Shown here: in pieces, positions 6,016-13,771 of the stretch | How the letters are laid out: every line of letters starts with the position of its first letter | How positions within the stretch are numbered: position 1 is the stretch's first letter | Assembly (NCBI GenBank): GCA_026982585.1 | Contig: JALSGW010000161.1 | Span: 1-20,980, forward strand | From: Alphaproteobacteria bacterium | GTDB taxonomy: Bacteria > Pseudomonadota > Alphaproteobacteria > Geminicoccales > Geminicoccaceae | Length of the DNA stretch: 20,980 nucleotides | Reading direction: 5' to 3' | The notes under the pieces: generated by a model | Databases searched by the model: none | The model's input: only the letters and a program-made list of their open reading frames with translations | Told to the model about the DNA's origin: nothing | Position numbers and translations under genes: made by a program

Positions 6016-8267
6016 TCGACGTAGTATTTGGTGGTCTTGCCGTAGTAGCGGCCCACGTCGCCGTAGCCGTACTGGGCGTGTTTCTTGAGGTCCACCATGG
6101 AGAACACCGCCCCCGCCGGCTCGACGCCGATCGCCCGCAGCATCTGCACGCTGTCCGCGGCCGCCGCCTCCTCGGTCTCGCCCCAGCGGATCACGAACAC
6201 CACCTTGTCCGCGAGCAGGGCGGCGAGGCGGGCGTCGGTGACGCTCGCCACCGGGGCGGAGTCCAGCACCACCAGATCGAAGTGCTCCCGCGCCCAGGCC
6301 ATGAGCTCCTGCAGCTTGGGGCTCTCGAAGACGTCGGTGGGGTTGGTGGTCTGGCCCTTGACCGGCAGGAAGTAGAGGCCGGTCTCGGTGTCGTGCTGGA
6401 TCGCCTCCTCGAGGCTGCGCTCGCCTGTGACATATTCGACGATGCCCGTGCCGGGCTGCCAGCCGAGCTCCCGGTGCACGCTCGGGTGGCGCAGGTCGAG
6501 GTCGACCAGCAGCACCCGTTTGTGGGAGCGGGCGGCGAAGAAGGCGAGGCTGACGGCGATGGTGGTCTTGCCCTCCTCGGGCAGGGAGGAGGCCACCATC
6601 ACCACCTTGGGCGGCCGGTCGGCGCTGCCCAGCTTGAGGCCGGTGTAGATGGCGCGGATCGCCTCGGCGTAGGCCGAGAGCGGCTTGTCGATGAGGTAGC
6701 GGAACGGTTTGGCGCCGCGGCGCAGCTTGAGCAGCGGCACCCGGGCCAGGGTGGGCAGGCCGAGCAGGGCCTCCACCTCCTTGGCGCTGCGCAGGCGGCG
6801 GTCCATGCGCTCGAGCAGGATGGCGGCGAAGGAGCCGATCAGGAAGAACAGGCCGAAGCCGATGGCGGCGAACAGTTTGGGCCCCGGCGAGCTGGGTGAT
6901 GCCGGCGGCTGGGCCTTGGTGACGATGCGCACCTCCGGCTCGACGATCTCCTGCTGCTCCCGGGTCTCCTGGTAGCGGCGCAGGAAGTCCTGGTAGAGCT
7001 GGCGCTTGGTCTCCGCCACCCGCTCGAGCTCGCGCAGCTCCACCTCCAGCTCGCGGTTGGCCACCGTGCGCTCCTTGACCCCGGCGAGCTGGGCCTCGAG
7101 GGCGGCGACGCTGGCCGCGAGCCCGCGCACGTCGATCTCCAGGGTCTTGACGATGCGGTTGATCTCGGTGCGGATTTTCTTCTGGAGGTTGGCCTTCTCC
7201 CGCCGCAGCTGCTGCATGCGCGGGTGTTTCTCGCCGTAGAGGGTGGAGAGCTCCGCCTCCTGGCGCAGGAGTTCGGTCTCCTCGTTGCGCAGGGCGGCGA
7301 TGATCGGCGAGGCGGCCACCTCCGGCACCGAATCGAGGCTGCCGTCGCCCTGCTGCAGCTTGCGCACCTCGGCGAGGCGGGCGCGCTTGTCGGCGAGCTC
7401 GGTCCTGAGCCGGATGAGCTCGCGGTTGAGCTCGGCCAGCTCCTGGTCGCTCAGCGTCGGCCCCTCCGCCTCCGCCGCCACCAGCCCGTTCTCGGCCCGG
7501 AAGCGCTCCACCGCCTCCTCGGCCTGGCGCACCTCCTCCTTGAGCGTCTGGAGCCGTTCCTCGAGCCACAGGCTCGCCCGGTTGGTGGCGAGCAGCTTGG
7601 TCTTGAGGTGGTCCTCGACGAACATCTCGGCGATGCGGTTGACGATCCGCGCCGCCTTCTCCGGATCCTCGGCGGTGAAGGCGATGCCGATCACGTAGGA
7701 TTGATCGCCGAGGATCTCGAGGCTGGCGCGAAAGCGCCCGAGCGCGATCTCGCGGCCGCGCCGCTCCGCCTCCTCGGGGGTGAGCACCCGCGGCGGCTCG
7801 GCCAGCCCGAGGGCGACCAGCCAGTCGCGCGGCACGAAGCTGAGCACCGCCGCCAGCCCCTCGCGGGGGGTGGTGGGCGCCACCCCCTCGGGCAGACCGG
7901 CATAGGGGTTGAACTCGGGATCGTCGAACAGCCCCAGATCCTCCATCACCCGGGCCTGGAAGCTGCGCGACTGGAGCAGCCGGATCTGGGTGACGATGGT
8001 GCTCGGCTCGGCGGGCAGGCCGGTGACCACCGCCTCGATCTGGTCGAGGTAGTTGGGCTGGCGCGGATCGAACACCAGCTCCGCCTCGGCGGTGTAGCTG
8101 GGCGGGATCTGCAGCCCCACCGCGGTGGTCAGCACGGTGCCCGCCACCACCACGCCCAGCACCAGCCACTTGCGGCGGCGCAGGATGCTGAACACCCCGC
8201 TCACCTCGAGGCTCTCGCCGCCATCGAACAGCCGCTGTTCGAGATCGATCGGTTGTGCGCGCGTCAT
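6012..8267 (-). CDS. Wzc-like polysaccharide co-polymerase with tyrosine autokinase domain
   Basis: A 751-residue inner-membrane protein that controls chain length and export of exopolysaccharide. It has an N-terminal Wzz-type domain with a first membrane helix (about 34-52), a long periplasmic section rich in coiled coil (about 215-430), a second helix (about 461-483) and a cytoplasmic BY-kinase domain. Kinase motifs are Walker A SSLPEEGKTT (Lys567), Walker A' LLVDLDLR (Asp589, Asp591) and Walker B LVVLDSAPV (Asp669). The C-terminal tyrosine cluster has Tyr733, 735, 741, 742, 748 and 749, the usual autophosphorylation sites that govern oligomer cycling. The ATG at 8267 is preceded by a modest GGAAG 8 nt upstream and places the Wzz domain at the expected distance. 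It is divergent from the phosphodiesterase-like gene. Length and the single-chain fusion match proteobacterial Wzc/EpsB/ExoP proteins. Confidence 0.95.
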   Translation of the reverse strand: MTRAQPIDLEQRLFDGGESLEVSGVFSILRRRKWLVLGVVVAGTVLTTAVGLQIPPSYTAEAELVFDPRQPNYLDQIEAVVTGLPAEPSTIVTQIRLLQSRSFQARVMEDLGLFDDPEFNPYAGLPEGVAPTTPREGLAAVLSFVPRDWLVALGLAEPPRVLTPEEAERRGREIALGRFRASLEILGDQSYVIGIAFTAEDPEKAARIVNRIAEMFVEDHLKTKLLATNRASLWLEERLQTLKEEVRQAEEAVERFRAENGLVAAEAEGPTLSDQELAELNRELIRLRTELADKRARLAEVRKLQQGDGSLDSVPEVAASPIIAALRNEETELLRQEAELSTLYGEKHPRMQQLRREKANLQKKIRTEINRIVKTLEIDVRGLAASVAALEAQLAGVKERTVANRELEVELRELERVAETKRQLYQDFLRRYQETREQQEIVEPEVRIVTKAQPPASPSSPGPKLFAAIGFGLFFLIGSFAAILLERMDRRLRSAKEVEALLGLPTLARVPLLKLRRGAKPFRYLIDKPLSAYAEAIRAIYTGLKLGSADRPPKVVMVASSLPEEGKTTIAVSLAFFAARSHKRVLLVDLDLRHPSVHRELGWQPGTGIVEYVTGERSLEEAIQHDTETGLYFLPVKGQTTNPTDVFESPKLQELMAWAREHFDLVVLDSAPVASVTDARLAALLADKVVFVIRWGETEEAAAADSVQMLRAIGVEPAGAVFSMVDLKKHAQYGYGDVGRYYGKTTKYYVD

Positions 8268-8583
8268 TTCTGGAGCTTCCGACTTGACGAGGCGTCCTCC
8301 AGGACCCCCTCGCGGCCCTTCTCCCACCTCCTCCCCTCGCCGCACGCCCCGGCAAGGAGCAGGGTGCCGCTCTCATCTCGCACGCCTTCCCGGCTCAGGC
8401 AACGGCTTCTCGCCCGGCTACGTACCCACAAACGCCCGCCCGCTCCGAAGCTGTATGGGGGTACCGACCGCCCCCCTCCATCCCGCCTCCGGCCCACAGC
8501 CCGCCTTGCCCCGCCCACCCCGGGTTGATAGCGAGGGGATGCGGCCGTCGCACGGCAGCCTTTCCGCAGCCAGGATTCGTTCC
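8268..8583. promoter_or_regulatory. 316-bp divergent spacer of the glycan locus
   Basis: This gap separates the starts of the tyrosine-kinase gene (leftward) and the phosphodiesterase-like gene (rightward), so it should hold both promoters. I found no convincing gene and no clean -35/-10 pair. An inverted repeat GTACCC (8422-8427) / GGGTAC (8459-8464) spans 43 bases and overlaps the palindromes TACGTA and GGTACC; it is the only operator-like element. An in-frame ATG at 8539 could give a 15-residue longer phosphodiesterase-like protein, but AGGGG directly abuts it, leaving poor spacing. Confidence 0.4.
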
Positions 8584-11277
8584 ATGTCCCGCGCCTGTGC
8601 GCTCCTCCTCGCCCTGTGGCTCGCAGCCCCCGGCATCCCCTCGCCCGCCTGGGCCCAAAGGACCATCGTCCTCGGCTTCGACGGACTCGACCCCAGGCTC
8701 ACCGAGCGCTGGATGGCCGCGGGCAAGCTGCCCCATTTCGCCCGGCTCAAGGACCGGGGCTCCTACCAGGTGCTGCCCACCACCAACCCGCCCCAGTCGC
8801 CGGTCGCCTGGGCCAGCTTCGCCACCGGCCTCGCCCCGGCGGCGCACGGGCTGTTCGACTTCCTCGCCCGCAACCCGGACACCTATGCGCCCGAATACGC
8901 CATCGCCCGGCTGCGGCCGCCCGGGCGCGTGCTCGAGCTGTGGGGCTGGCGGCTGCCGCTCGCGGCGCCGGTGGTGGAGAGCGGGCGGGCCGGCACCCCC
9001 TTCTGGATCACCGTCGAGCGCCGCGGCCTGCCGGCCTCGGTGCTGCGGGTGCCCACCACCTATCCGCCCGATCCCATCACCCGCATGCTGGCCGGCATGG
9101 GGGTGCCGGATCTGCTCGGCACCCAGGGCACCTACACCCTCTACAGCACCGCGCCGCCCGCCCGCCGCGGCGGCCAGGGCCGCTGGGTGCGGGTGGAGGC
9201 GCGCGAGGGGCGGATCGAGACCGTGCTTGCGGGCCCGCCCCATCCGCTCGGCGGCGGACCGCTCACCGTGCCCCTGTCGATCGCCGAGCGCGGCCCCGGC
9301 CGGGTTGCGATCACCCTCGGCGGAAAGGAGCTGGAGCTCGCCCAAGGAGCGTGGAGCGACTGGGTGGAGGTGGCCTTTCCCTATCTCGGGCTGTTCGCGG
9401 TGCGCGGGCTTGTGCGCCTCTATCTGGTGGAGGGCTTTCCCGAGCCGACCCTCTACCTCTCCCCCATCCAGATCGATCCCGAAAAGCCCGCCGTGCCGCT
9501 GTCCTCGCCTCCGGACTACGCCGCCGAGCTCGCCGCCCGCATCGGCCGCTACCACACCATCGGCATGCCCGAGGAGACCTCCTCCCTCAACGCCGAGGAC
9601 CTCCCGGATGCGGCCTGGCTCGCGCTGGTGCGCACCATCCTCGCCGAGCGCGAGGCCATGCTCTATGATCTCCTCGCCCGCCAGAAGACGGGGCTGATCG
9701 CGGCCGTCTTCGTCCAGCCCGACCGGGTCCAGCACATGTTCTGGCGCGGCCTCGACCCCCTCCACCCGCGCCATGCCGACACCGATCCCGCCGTGCGCGA
9801 CGCGGTGCTGTGGATCTACCAGGAATCCGACCGCATCCTCGGCGAGGTGCTGGCGCGCATGGGCCCCCGGGACCGGCTGATCGTCCTCAGCGACCACGGT
9901 TTCACCGACTACCGGCGCAGCGTGCATGTCAACCGCTTGCTGCTCGAGGGCGGCTGGCTGCGCCTGAAGGCGGGCGCGCGATCCTCCGAGCCGCCCTTCC
10001 GCGCCGTCGACTGGCCCCGCACCCGCGCCTACGCCCTCGGCTTCAACGGCATCTTCCTCAACCGCCGCGGGCGCGAGGCGCTCGGGGTGGTGGACGAGGC
10101 GGAGGCCGAGGCGCTCAAGGAGGAGATCCGCACGGCGCTCCTCGCCCTCACCGACCCCCGCACCGGAGCGCGGGTGGTGCAGGCGGTCTACGACGGCGAT
10201 GCCCTCTATGCGGGACCCTACCGGGAGCGGGCGCCCGATCTGGTGGTGGGCTTCGCCCCGGGCTACCGCGCCTCCTGGCAGACCGCCCTCGGCGGGGTGC
10301 CGGAGGGGCCGGTGGTGGTGGACAACGACCGCAAGTGGAGCGGCGACCATCTCATCGATCCCGAGGCGGTGCCGGGGGTGTTGTTCACCAGCTTCCCCCT
10401 CGAGGTGCCGCTGTCCGGCCTCGCGGCGGTGGGCGGGCTCGTGCTGCGGGCGCTGGAGGCGCAGCACCCCGGCCTCGCCGCCGCGGCCCCGCCGCCGCCC
10501 GAGCGCGGCTGGCTCGACCTCCCCGCCCCCGCGCTCGCCGCCCTCGACGGCGCCCTCGCGCCGCTGCCGCCCTTGGGGCGGCTCGTGCTGTGGTCGGCCC
10601 TGGCGGCTGCCCTCTCCATGCTGCTCTACCGGCTGCTCTCGCCGCAGCGGCGGCTCCATGCGCTCGCCGAGCGGGGCCGGGAGCTGCAGCGGCGGCTGCG
10701 CGCCTTCGACGGCGAGCTGGGGGCGCTGTGGCCGCTGCTGGGCCGAAGCCTCGCCGTCTCCTTCGCCCGCCTCGCCCTCACCCTGCCGGCGGCGCTCGCC
10801 GCGAGCCTGCCCCTGCTCGCGGTGTTGGCCTTCCTCTCCAACCGCTTCGACGCCCGGCTGCCGGAGGTGGGCGAGCCGGTGGAGGTGCGGATCGTGCCGG
10901 ATCCGGGCCGGCCGCCGCCGCCCGTGCGCTGGACGGGCGGGGAGGTGGAGCGTCTCGCCCCGGACCGCTTCCGCCTGAACTGGCCGGCCCCGGAGCGGCC
11001 CCTCGCGCTTTACGATTCGGACGGCACCCTGCTGCTCCGGCTGCCGCTCGCGGCACCGGTGCGAGAGATCGCCGAGCGGGCCTGGTGGAACGCCCTGATC
11101 GGCAATCCCGCCGGCTATCTGCCGAGCCCGGGCACCCTCGCCGCCGTCGAGCTCGCCCTGCCGCGGCCGGACTTCCTGCCCTTCGGGCCCGACTGGCTGC
11201 GCGGCTGGCTGGCGCCGGCGCTCGCCGTCATGCTGCTCGCGTCGCTCGGGCTCAAACTCCGCTGGCGGCTGCGCTGA
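8584..11277 (+). CDS. Periplasmic type I phosphodiesterase-like enzyme with C-terminal membrane module
   Basis: An 897-residue protein. A signal peptide ends at AWA-Q (about 24/25). The alkaline-phosphatase-superfamily catalytic domain (about 27-620) shows metal ligand Asp33 (VLGFDGLD), probable nucleophile Ser72 in PPQSPVAWASFATG, Asp380 and His384 (DRVQHMFW), Asp437 and His438 (LSDHGF) and His589 (GDHLID), i.e. a complete two-metal site of the type I phosphodiesterase/nucleotide pyrophosphatase group. After it come a helix (about 661-684), a basic cytoplasmic segment (RRLHALAERGRELQRR), a second helix (about 727-752), a beta-like domain (about 755-870) and a last helix (about 875-893) with an Arg/Lys tail; the charges fit positive-inside topology. 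The start has AGGA 8 nt upstream. It is 13 bases from the next gene, so one operon. It may cleave or transfer phospho-groups on envelope glycans; substrate unknown. Confidence 0.88.
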   Translation: MSRACALLLALWLAAPGIPSPAWAQRTIVLGFDGLDPRLTERWMAAGKLPHFARLKDRGSYQVLPTTNPPQSPVAWASFATGLAPAAHGLFDFLARNPDTYAPEYAIARLRPPGRVLELWGWRLPLAAPVVESGRAGTPFWITVERRGLPASVLRVPTTYPPDPITRMLAGMGVPDLLGTQGTYTLYSTAPPARRGGQGRWVRVEAREGRIETVLAGPPHPLGGGPLTVPLSIAERGPGRVAITLGGKELELAQGAWSDWVEVAFPYLGLFAVRGLVRLYLVEGFPEPTLYLSPIQIDPEKPAVPLSSPPDYAAELAARIGRYHTIGMPEETSSLNAEDLPDAAWLALVRTILAEREAMLYDLLARQKTGLIAAVFVQPDRVQHMFWRGLDPLHPRHADTDPAVRDAVLWIYQESDRILGEVLARMGPRDRLIVLSDHGFTDYRRSVHVNRLLLEGGWLRLKAGARSSEPPFRAVDWPRTRAYALGFNGIFLNRRGREALGVVDEAEAEALKEEIRTALLALTDPRTGARVVQAVYDGDALYAGPYRERAPDLVVGFAPGYRASWQTALGGVPEGPVVVDNDRKWSGDHLIDPEAVPGVLFTSFPLEVPLSGLAAVGGLVLRALEAQHPGLAAAAPPPPERGWLDLPAPALAALDGALAPLPPLGRLVLWSALAAALSMLLYRLLSPQRRLHALAERGRELQRRLRAFDGELGALWPLLGRSLAVSFARLALTLPAALAASLPLLAVLAFLSNRFDARLPEVGEPVEVRIVPDPGRPPPPVRWTGGEVERLAPDRFRLNWPAPERPLALYDSDGTLLLRLPLAAPVREIAERAWWNALIGNPAGYLPSPGTLAAVELALPRPDFLPFGPDWLRGWLAPALAVMLLASLGLKLRWRLR

Positions 11278-11290
11278 GGGAGGGAGAGGG

Positions 11291-13708
11291 ATGCGACGTC
11301 GGTGGCTTTGGGCTGCGCTTTTCCTCCTGCTCGCCTGGGGCGGGCTGCACCTCGTCAACCTGGCGCGGCTCGACCTCGCTCCCTTCGCCGCCGGGGTGGC
11401 GGAGATCGAAAAGCGGCTTGCCGACGGCCTGCCGCGGGCGCGGCCGGAGTACGAGGACTATGTGCTCGCCACCCTGCCCCCCAACCCCCGCAACGGTCCG
11501 GTCTGGCGCCTGGACCGGCTGGTGGCCCAGGCGCGGGTGCTCGAGGACACCCGGCCGCCCGCGGCCGAGACCCCGCTCTATGCCATGGAATTCGACGCCA
11601 TGGACCTCGCGCCGGTGGGCCTCGAGGCGAGGCTCGAAGACGGCCGGCTCCTCCTCACCGCCACCGAGGGCGGCTTTCTGGCGGCAGATGGACTGGCGCT
11701 GCCCAAGGACGACATCGGCCAGATCGCGATCCGGCTGCGCGCGGAAGGGGGACGGTCCTTCCGCCTCGCCTGGCGCGGCGAGGGACCGGAGCCCGAGGGC
11801 CGGGCGCGGTGGCGGCACCGTTTCGACCTCAACTTCCGCAGCCTCGGCCGCTTCGAGACCTACCGCATCGACGCCCGCAACATCCTCAAGCGCGGGCTGC
11901 GCCCCGGCGAGCGGCTGACGCGGCTCTATCTCCTCCCCTCCGACGCGCCCGGGGCGCGGGTGGAGATCGACTGGATCCGCTTCTACGGGCGCAGCGCCCG
12001 CTACGCCCAAGCCCCGCGCGGGCGCAGCAGCGAGACCATCGCCGGGGTGGTGCGGCCGGTGCTCTACATGTGGCCGGAGCAGCGGATCGCCTTCAAGCTG
12101 CGGCTGCCCGAGGAGGGGGCGCGCTTCGAGGCGGCGCTCGGGGTTGTCTACGGCAACCGGCCGGTGCGCTTCGAGCTGGCCCTTCGGACCGCCGCGGGCG
12201 AGCGGCGCCTGCTCGCCGCGCGCACGGTGACGGACGCCGAGGCCTGGCAGCCGCTCGCGGTCGATCTCTCCGCCTTCGCCGGCCTCGCGGTGGAGCTCGA
12301 GCTCGCGGTGCGCGGCGCGCGGGACAATGTGGCGCTGTGGGGCGATCCCACCGTCTGGGGCCGGCCTGTGCGGCCGCTGCGCATCATCTGGATCGTCGAG
12401 GACACCCTCCGGGCGGAGTCCCTCTCGCTCTACGGCAACCCGCGCAAGACCAGCCCCTTCAAGGACAGGCTCGCCGAGCGGGCGGTGGTGTTCGCCCGCG
12501 CCTTCGCCCAGGCCACCAAGACCCGCCCCTCCGCCGCCTCCTACCTGACCGGCCTCTATCCCACCGCCACCAACCTGTGGCACTTCGGCGACGTGCTCGA
12601 CGAGCGCTATCTCACCCTGGCGGAGATCCTGCGCGCCCAGGGCTTCGCCACCGCCGCCTTCATCCAGAACGGCAACGTGGGCGCCTACGCCGGCCTGCAC
12701 CAGGGCTTCGGCCAGCTCCTCGACGAGACGCGCATGGGCCAGGACACGGAACGGCTGCTGCTCGGCGCCGAGGTGTGGGAGTGGCTCGCGCGCCAGCGGC
12801 AGCGGTCGTTCTTCCTCTACCTGCACCTGCTCGATCCGCATGCCCCCTACGATCCGCCGCCCGCCTACCGGGACGAGCGCATGGACCGGGGAACGCCGGT
12901 GGCGCCCAATCCCACCTTCGACCCGCCCTGGGTCGCGCGGCCCACCCGGGAGGGGCGGCTCGCCCGCTACGAGGCCGAGATCCGCCGCAACGACGCCCTG
13001 CTCGCGCGGTTTTTCGCGCGCCTGGAGGAGGAGGGGCTGGCGGCGGAGACCCTGGTCATCCTCGCGAGCGACCACGGCGAGTTCATGGGCGAGCGGGGTC
13101 TGCTCGGCAATCCGCTCTGGGACCACGAGCCGCCCTCCTACACCCAGGTGAGCCAGGTGCCGCTGGTGTTCGTCGCCCCGAAGCGCTTTCCCGGCGGGCG
13201 GCGGATCACCACCCCGGTGCAGCTGGTGGACATCGTCCCCACCCTGCTCGAGCTCGCCGAGGTGCCGCGCGAGGGGCTCATCCTCCACGGCCGCTCGCTC
13301 CTCCCCCTGCTCGAGGGGCGCGAACAGGCATGGCCGGAGCGGGTGGTGCTGGTGGAGGAGCCGACCGCCATGGAGCGGCGGGATCCCTGCGCCTGCGGCT
13401 CGCTGATCTCCGCCGACTGGCAGCTGCTCGGCTCGCCCTGGGCGTTCAAGCGCAGCTGGCTGGTGGTTCCGGATGTGATCACCTGGCTGCTCACCCACGC
13501 GCGGCGGCTCGAGGCCGGCGCCAGCGCCCGCCTCGACCTGCCGCTGCTCGCGGATCTGCGCCTGCGCTGGGCGCACCGCGGCTGGATGGGACGGCTGCGG
13601 GACCTCAACCTCGCCACCGCCGCGGGCATATCCGGCGGTGGGGGCGGCGGTGCGGTGGTGGATCCCGCCACCCTGGAACGGCTGCGGGGTCTCGGCTATG
13701 TGCAATGA
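11291..13708 (+). CDS. Membrane-anchored sulfatase-fold enzyme with Thr nucleophile (likely phospho-transferase or hydrolase)
   Basis: An 805-residue protein. An N-terminal signal anchor (about 4-25) is followed by about 330 residues of beta-rich sequence resembling carbohydrate-binding sandwiches (for example VEIDWIRFYG), then a sulfatase-family domain (about 365-700) and a C-terminal tail ending LRGLGYVQ, a common sulfatase ending. Metal-site residues are Asp371 (IVEDTLRAESL) and Asp594-His595 (ASDHGEFMGERG); the HLLDPHAPYDPP motif is present. At the position of the formylglycine Cys/Ser (C-x-P-S-R) the sequence reads Thr411-Arg-Pro-Ser-Ala, so it cannot mature as a sulfatase. Thr is the nucleophile in phosphoethanolamine and glycerol-phosphate transferases of the same superfamily, which suggests phospho-chemistry. 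A strong GGGAGGGAGAGGG ribosome site precedes ATG. It follows the phosphodiesterase-like gene in one operon. Confidence 0.88.
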   Translation: MRRRWLWAALFLLLAWGGLHLVNLARLDLAPFAAGVAEIEKRLADGLPRARPEYEDYVLATLPPNPRNGPVWRLDRLVAQARVLEDTRPPAAETPLYAMEFDAMDLAPVGLEARLEDGRLLLTATEGGFLAADGLALPKDDIGQIAIRLRAEGGRSFRLAWRGEGPEPEGRARWRHRFDLNFRSLGRFETYRIDARNILKRGLRPGERLTRLYLLPSDAPGARVEIDWIRFYGRSARYAQAPRGRSSETIAGVVRPVLYMWPEQRIAFKLRLPEEGARFEAALGVVYGNRPVRFELALRTAAGERRLLAARTVTDAEAWQPLAVDLSAFAGLAVELELAVRGARDNVALWGDPTVWGRPVRPLRIIWIVEDTLRAESLSLYGNPRKTSPFKDRLAERAVVFARAFAQATKTRPSAASYLTGLYPTATNLWHFGDVLDERYLTLAEILRAQGFATAAFIQNGNVGAYAGLHQGFGQLLDETRMGQDTERLLLGAEVWEWLARQRQRSFFLYLHLLDPHAPYDPPPAYRDERMDRGTPVAPNPTFDPPWVARPTREGRLARYEAEIRRNDALLARFFARLEEEGLAAETLVILASDHGEFMGERGLLGNPLWDHEPPSYTQVSQVPLVFVAPKRFPGGRRITTPVQLVDIVPTLLELAEVPREGLILHGRSLLPLLEGREQAWPERVVLVEEPTAMERRDPCACGSLISADWQLLGSPWAFKRSWLVVPDVITWLLTHARRLEAGASARLDLPLLADLRLRWAHRGWMGRLRDLNLATAAGISGGGGGGAVVDPATLERLRGLGYVQ

Positions 13709-13771
13709 GGATCGCCCGCGCGCGCTGCGGCGGCTTTTGATTTTGATGATGAGGGGGGAGACGCCGGACCG

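Noticed and set aside
8422..8464. GTACCC...GGGTAC inverted repeat as an operator
   Set aside because: Arms are only 6 bp with a 31-base gap; noted in the spacer entry but too weak to claim a regulator site.
8264..8518. Possible 84-codon gene in the divergent spacer (minus strand)
   Set aside because: Arg/Gly-rich with no motif or ribosome site, and it overlaps the start of the tyrosine kinase gene in another frame.
8395..11358. Antisense open frame of 987 codons opposite the phosphodiesterase-like gene
   Set aside because: Low-complexity composition and no motif; the plus-strand frame carries the full catalytic set.
13709..13771. Terminator between the sulfatase-fold and ligase genes (GC-rich run then TTTTGATTTTG)
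   Set aside because: The GC-rich run does not fold into a clean stem, and the short spacing with a good ribosome site favours one transcript.
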